This document shows, one piece after another, positions 6,320 through 6,945 of a stretch of DNA of 6,945 nucleotides. The notes below the pieces were generated by a model. The model did no database searches and was not told the origin of the DNA. It saw only the letters and a program-made list of their open reading frames with translations. Location: the NCBI GenBank assembly GCA_024699595.1, contig JAILPG010000093.1, forward strand, positions 1 through 6,945, written 5' to 3'. The first letter of the stretch is position 1, and every line of letters begins with the position of its first letter. The position numbers were made by a program, and so were the translations under genes. The DNA comes from Lachnospiraceae bacterium. Its GTDB lineage: Bacteria; Bacillota_A; Clostridia; Lachnospirales; Lachnospiraceae.

Positions 6320-6945
6320 GTGGAAATAATAACTCTTAAAAAAGACCAAAAACTCTTTTTAAAAGAAGGTAATACCGGATATCTGGTTAAGAACGGAGAC
6401 GTACTGGTCACGCTTAAACCTTATGAGAATAACATACCCTTAAGGCAGCTGTATCTCGGATGCGCAACCGTAGGGGATTATATTCCTGCACCTGTCTCCT
6501 GCCTGCCTGATACAGGAAATATAAGTGCGGACTGCTTTGATCTTATCCTGCGTACAGAGGGTGATGAGGCACTTTTGGAGGTGCTCGCTCCCGAGTCTGA
6601 CCGCTCCGAAGCCCTGAATGATTATCTGAACGGATCTGTTTTCAGGCTGTCGGATGAGGCCGGATTCTATGAAAAGCCGGATGATCCAAAAGAGTTCTGG
6701 CAGACGGTATTTAAAAAATACCGAAAGGACATAGAGGATAAGCTTGAAAGGATAGAAGAGAAAAGACAGGAAGAGACAGGGGCAAAGGTCAGGATATCAA
6801 AGATAATCTCGTCTTCATTTCTTGGATCTTCCTCTATAAGAAATATAAAGACTGAGCACTGGGATGGCGGAGTATACGATGCGGCAGCTTTTCTCTGTAA
6901 ACAGAGAAGGATAAAGATCATTCCCTATGATCAGATAAAAAAGAG
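6320..6945 (+). CDS. N-terminal part of the second NHLM ABC transporter protein (partial)
   Basis: A GTG at 6320 opens a frame that runs to the window edge without a stop (208 codons visible). It follows the TAG of the C39 transporter with no gap and has a strong AAAGGAG in front. The visible protein is a soluble N-terminal region. It starts with IITLKKDQKLFL and a beta-rich part containing GYLVKNGDVLVTL and LYLGCATVGDYIPA, which resembles the cyclic-nucleotide-binding-like N-terminus of NHLM bacteriocin ABC transporter ATP-binding proteins. A charged helical stretch comes next (near residues 130-155, rich in Lys and Glu). The permease and ATPase domains must lie beyond the window. The order adaptor, C39 transporter, second ABC protein is the usual NHLM arrangement. 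In this family the second ABC protein lacks the peptidase and is thought to partner the C39 protein. The identification rests on gene order and the N-terminal pattern only, since no ATPase motif is visible. Confidence 0.8.
   Translation, partial: MEIITLKKDQKLFLKEGNTGYLVKNGDVLVTLKPYENNIPLRQLYLGCATVGDYIPAPVSCLPDTGNISADCFDLILRTEGDEALLEVLAPESDRSEALNDYLNGSVFRLSDEAGFYEKPDDPKEFWQTVFKKYRKDIEDKLERIEEKRQEETGAKVRISKIISSSFLGSSSIRNIKTEHWDGGVYDAAAFLCKQRRIKIIPYDQIKK

Noticed and set aside
1..6945. CRISPR arrays, insertion sequences, tRNA or rRNA genes, riboswitches
   Set aside because: No regularly spaced repeats, transposase-like frames, terminal repeats or recognisable RNA gene sequences were seen; nearly all of the window is coding.

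Overview
The window looks like a low- to mid-GC Gram-positive anaerobe of the Clostridia, most plausibly Lachnospiraceae (Butyrivibrio-like). The hints are purine-rich AGGA/GGAG ribosome binding sites, frequent AGA/AGG and ATA codons, tightly packed genes, and an NHLM-type export cassette. The taxonomic call is inference only.

Layout. At the left edge the first codons of a minus-strand gene (52 to 2) encode what looks like a signal peptide. A 178-base intergenic region (53-230) carries apparent back-to-back promoters and a nested inverted repeat. From 231 everything reads rightward: (1) a secreted protein of unknown function with three apparent beta-rich repeats (231-1499); (2) a cobalamin-binding radical SAM enzyme of the RiPP-maturation type with a CX7CX2C cluster motif (1549-3501); (3) a very short HlyD-like membrane adaptor (3501-4127); (4) a C39 peptidase/ABC transporter with intact peptidase and ATPase motifs (4136-6319); (5) the N-terminal part of the partner NHLM ABC transporter, starting at a GTG directly after the preceding stop codon and cut by the window edge (6320-6945).

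Genes 2-5 form a maturation-and-export module for a ribosomally made, post-translationally modified peptide (RiPP). The radical SAM enzyme would modify a precursor peptide, probably by C-methylation. The C39 transporter would cut off a double-glycine leader and export the core together with the HlyD-like adaptor and the second ABC protein. The last four genes are separated by at most 8 bases or overlap, which suggests one translationally coupled operon. The first gene is 49 bases upstream with no terminator in between, so it is probably co-transcribed.

No precursor peptide is visible in the window, so the substrate is unknown. The most notable points are the missing precursor, the adaptor that lacks the usual lipoyl/hairpin middle part, and the repeat-built secreted protein at the head of the operon.
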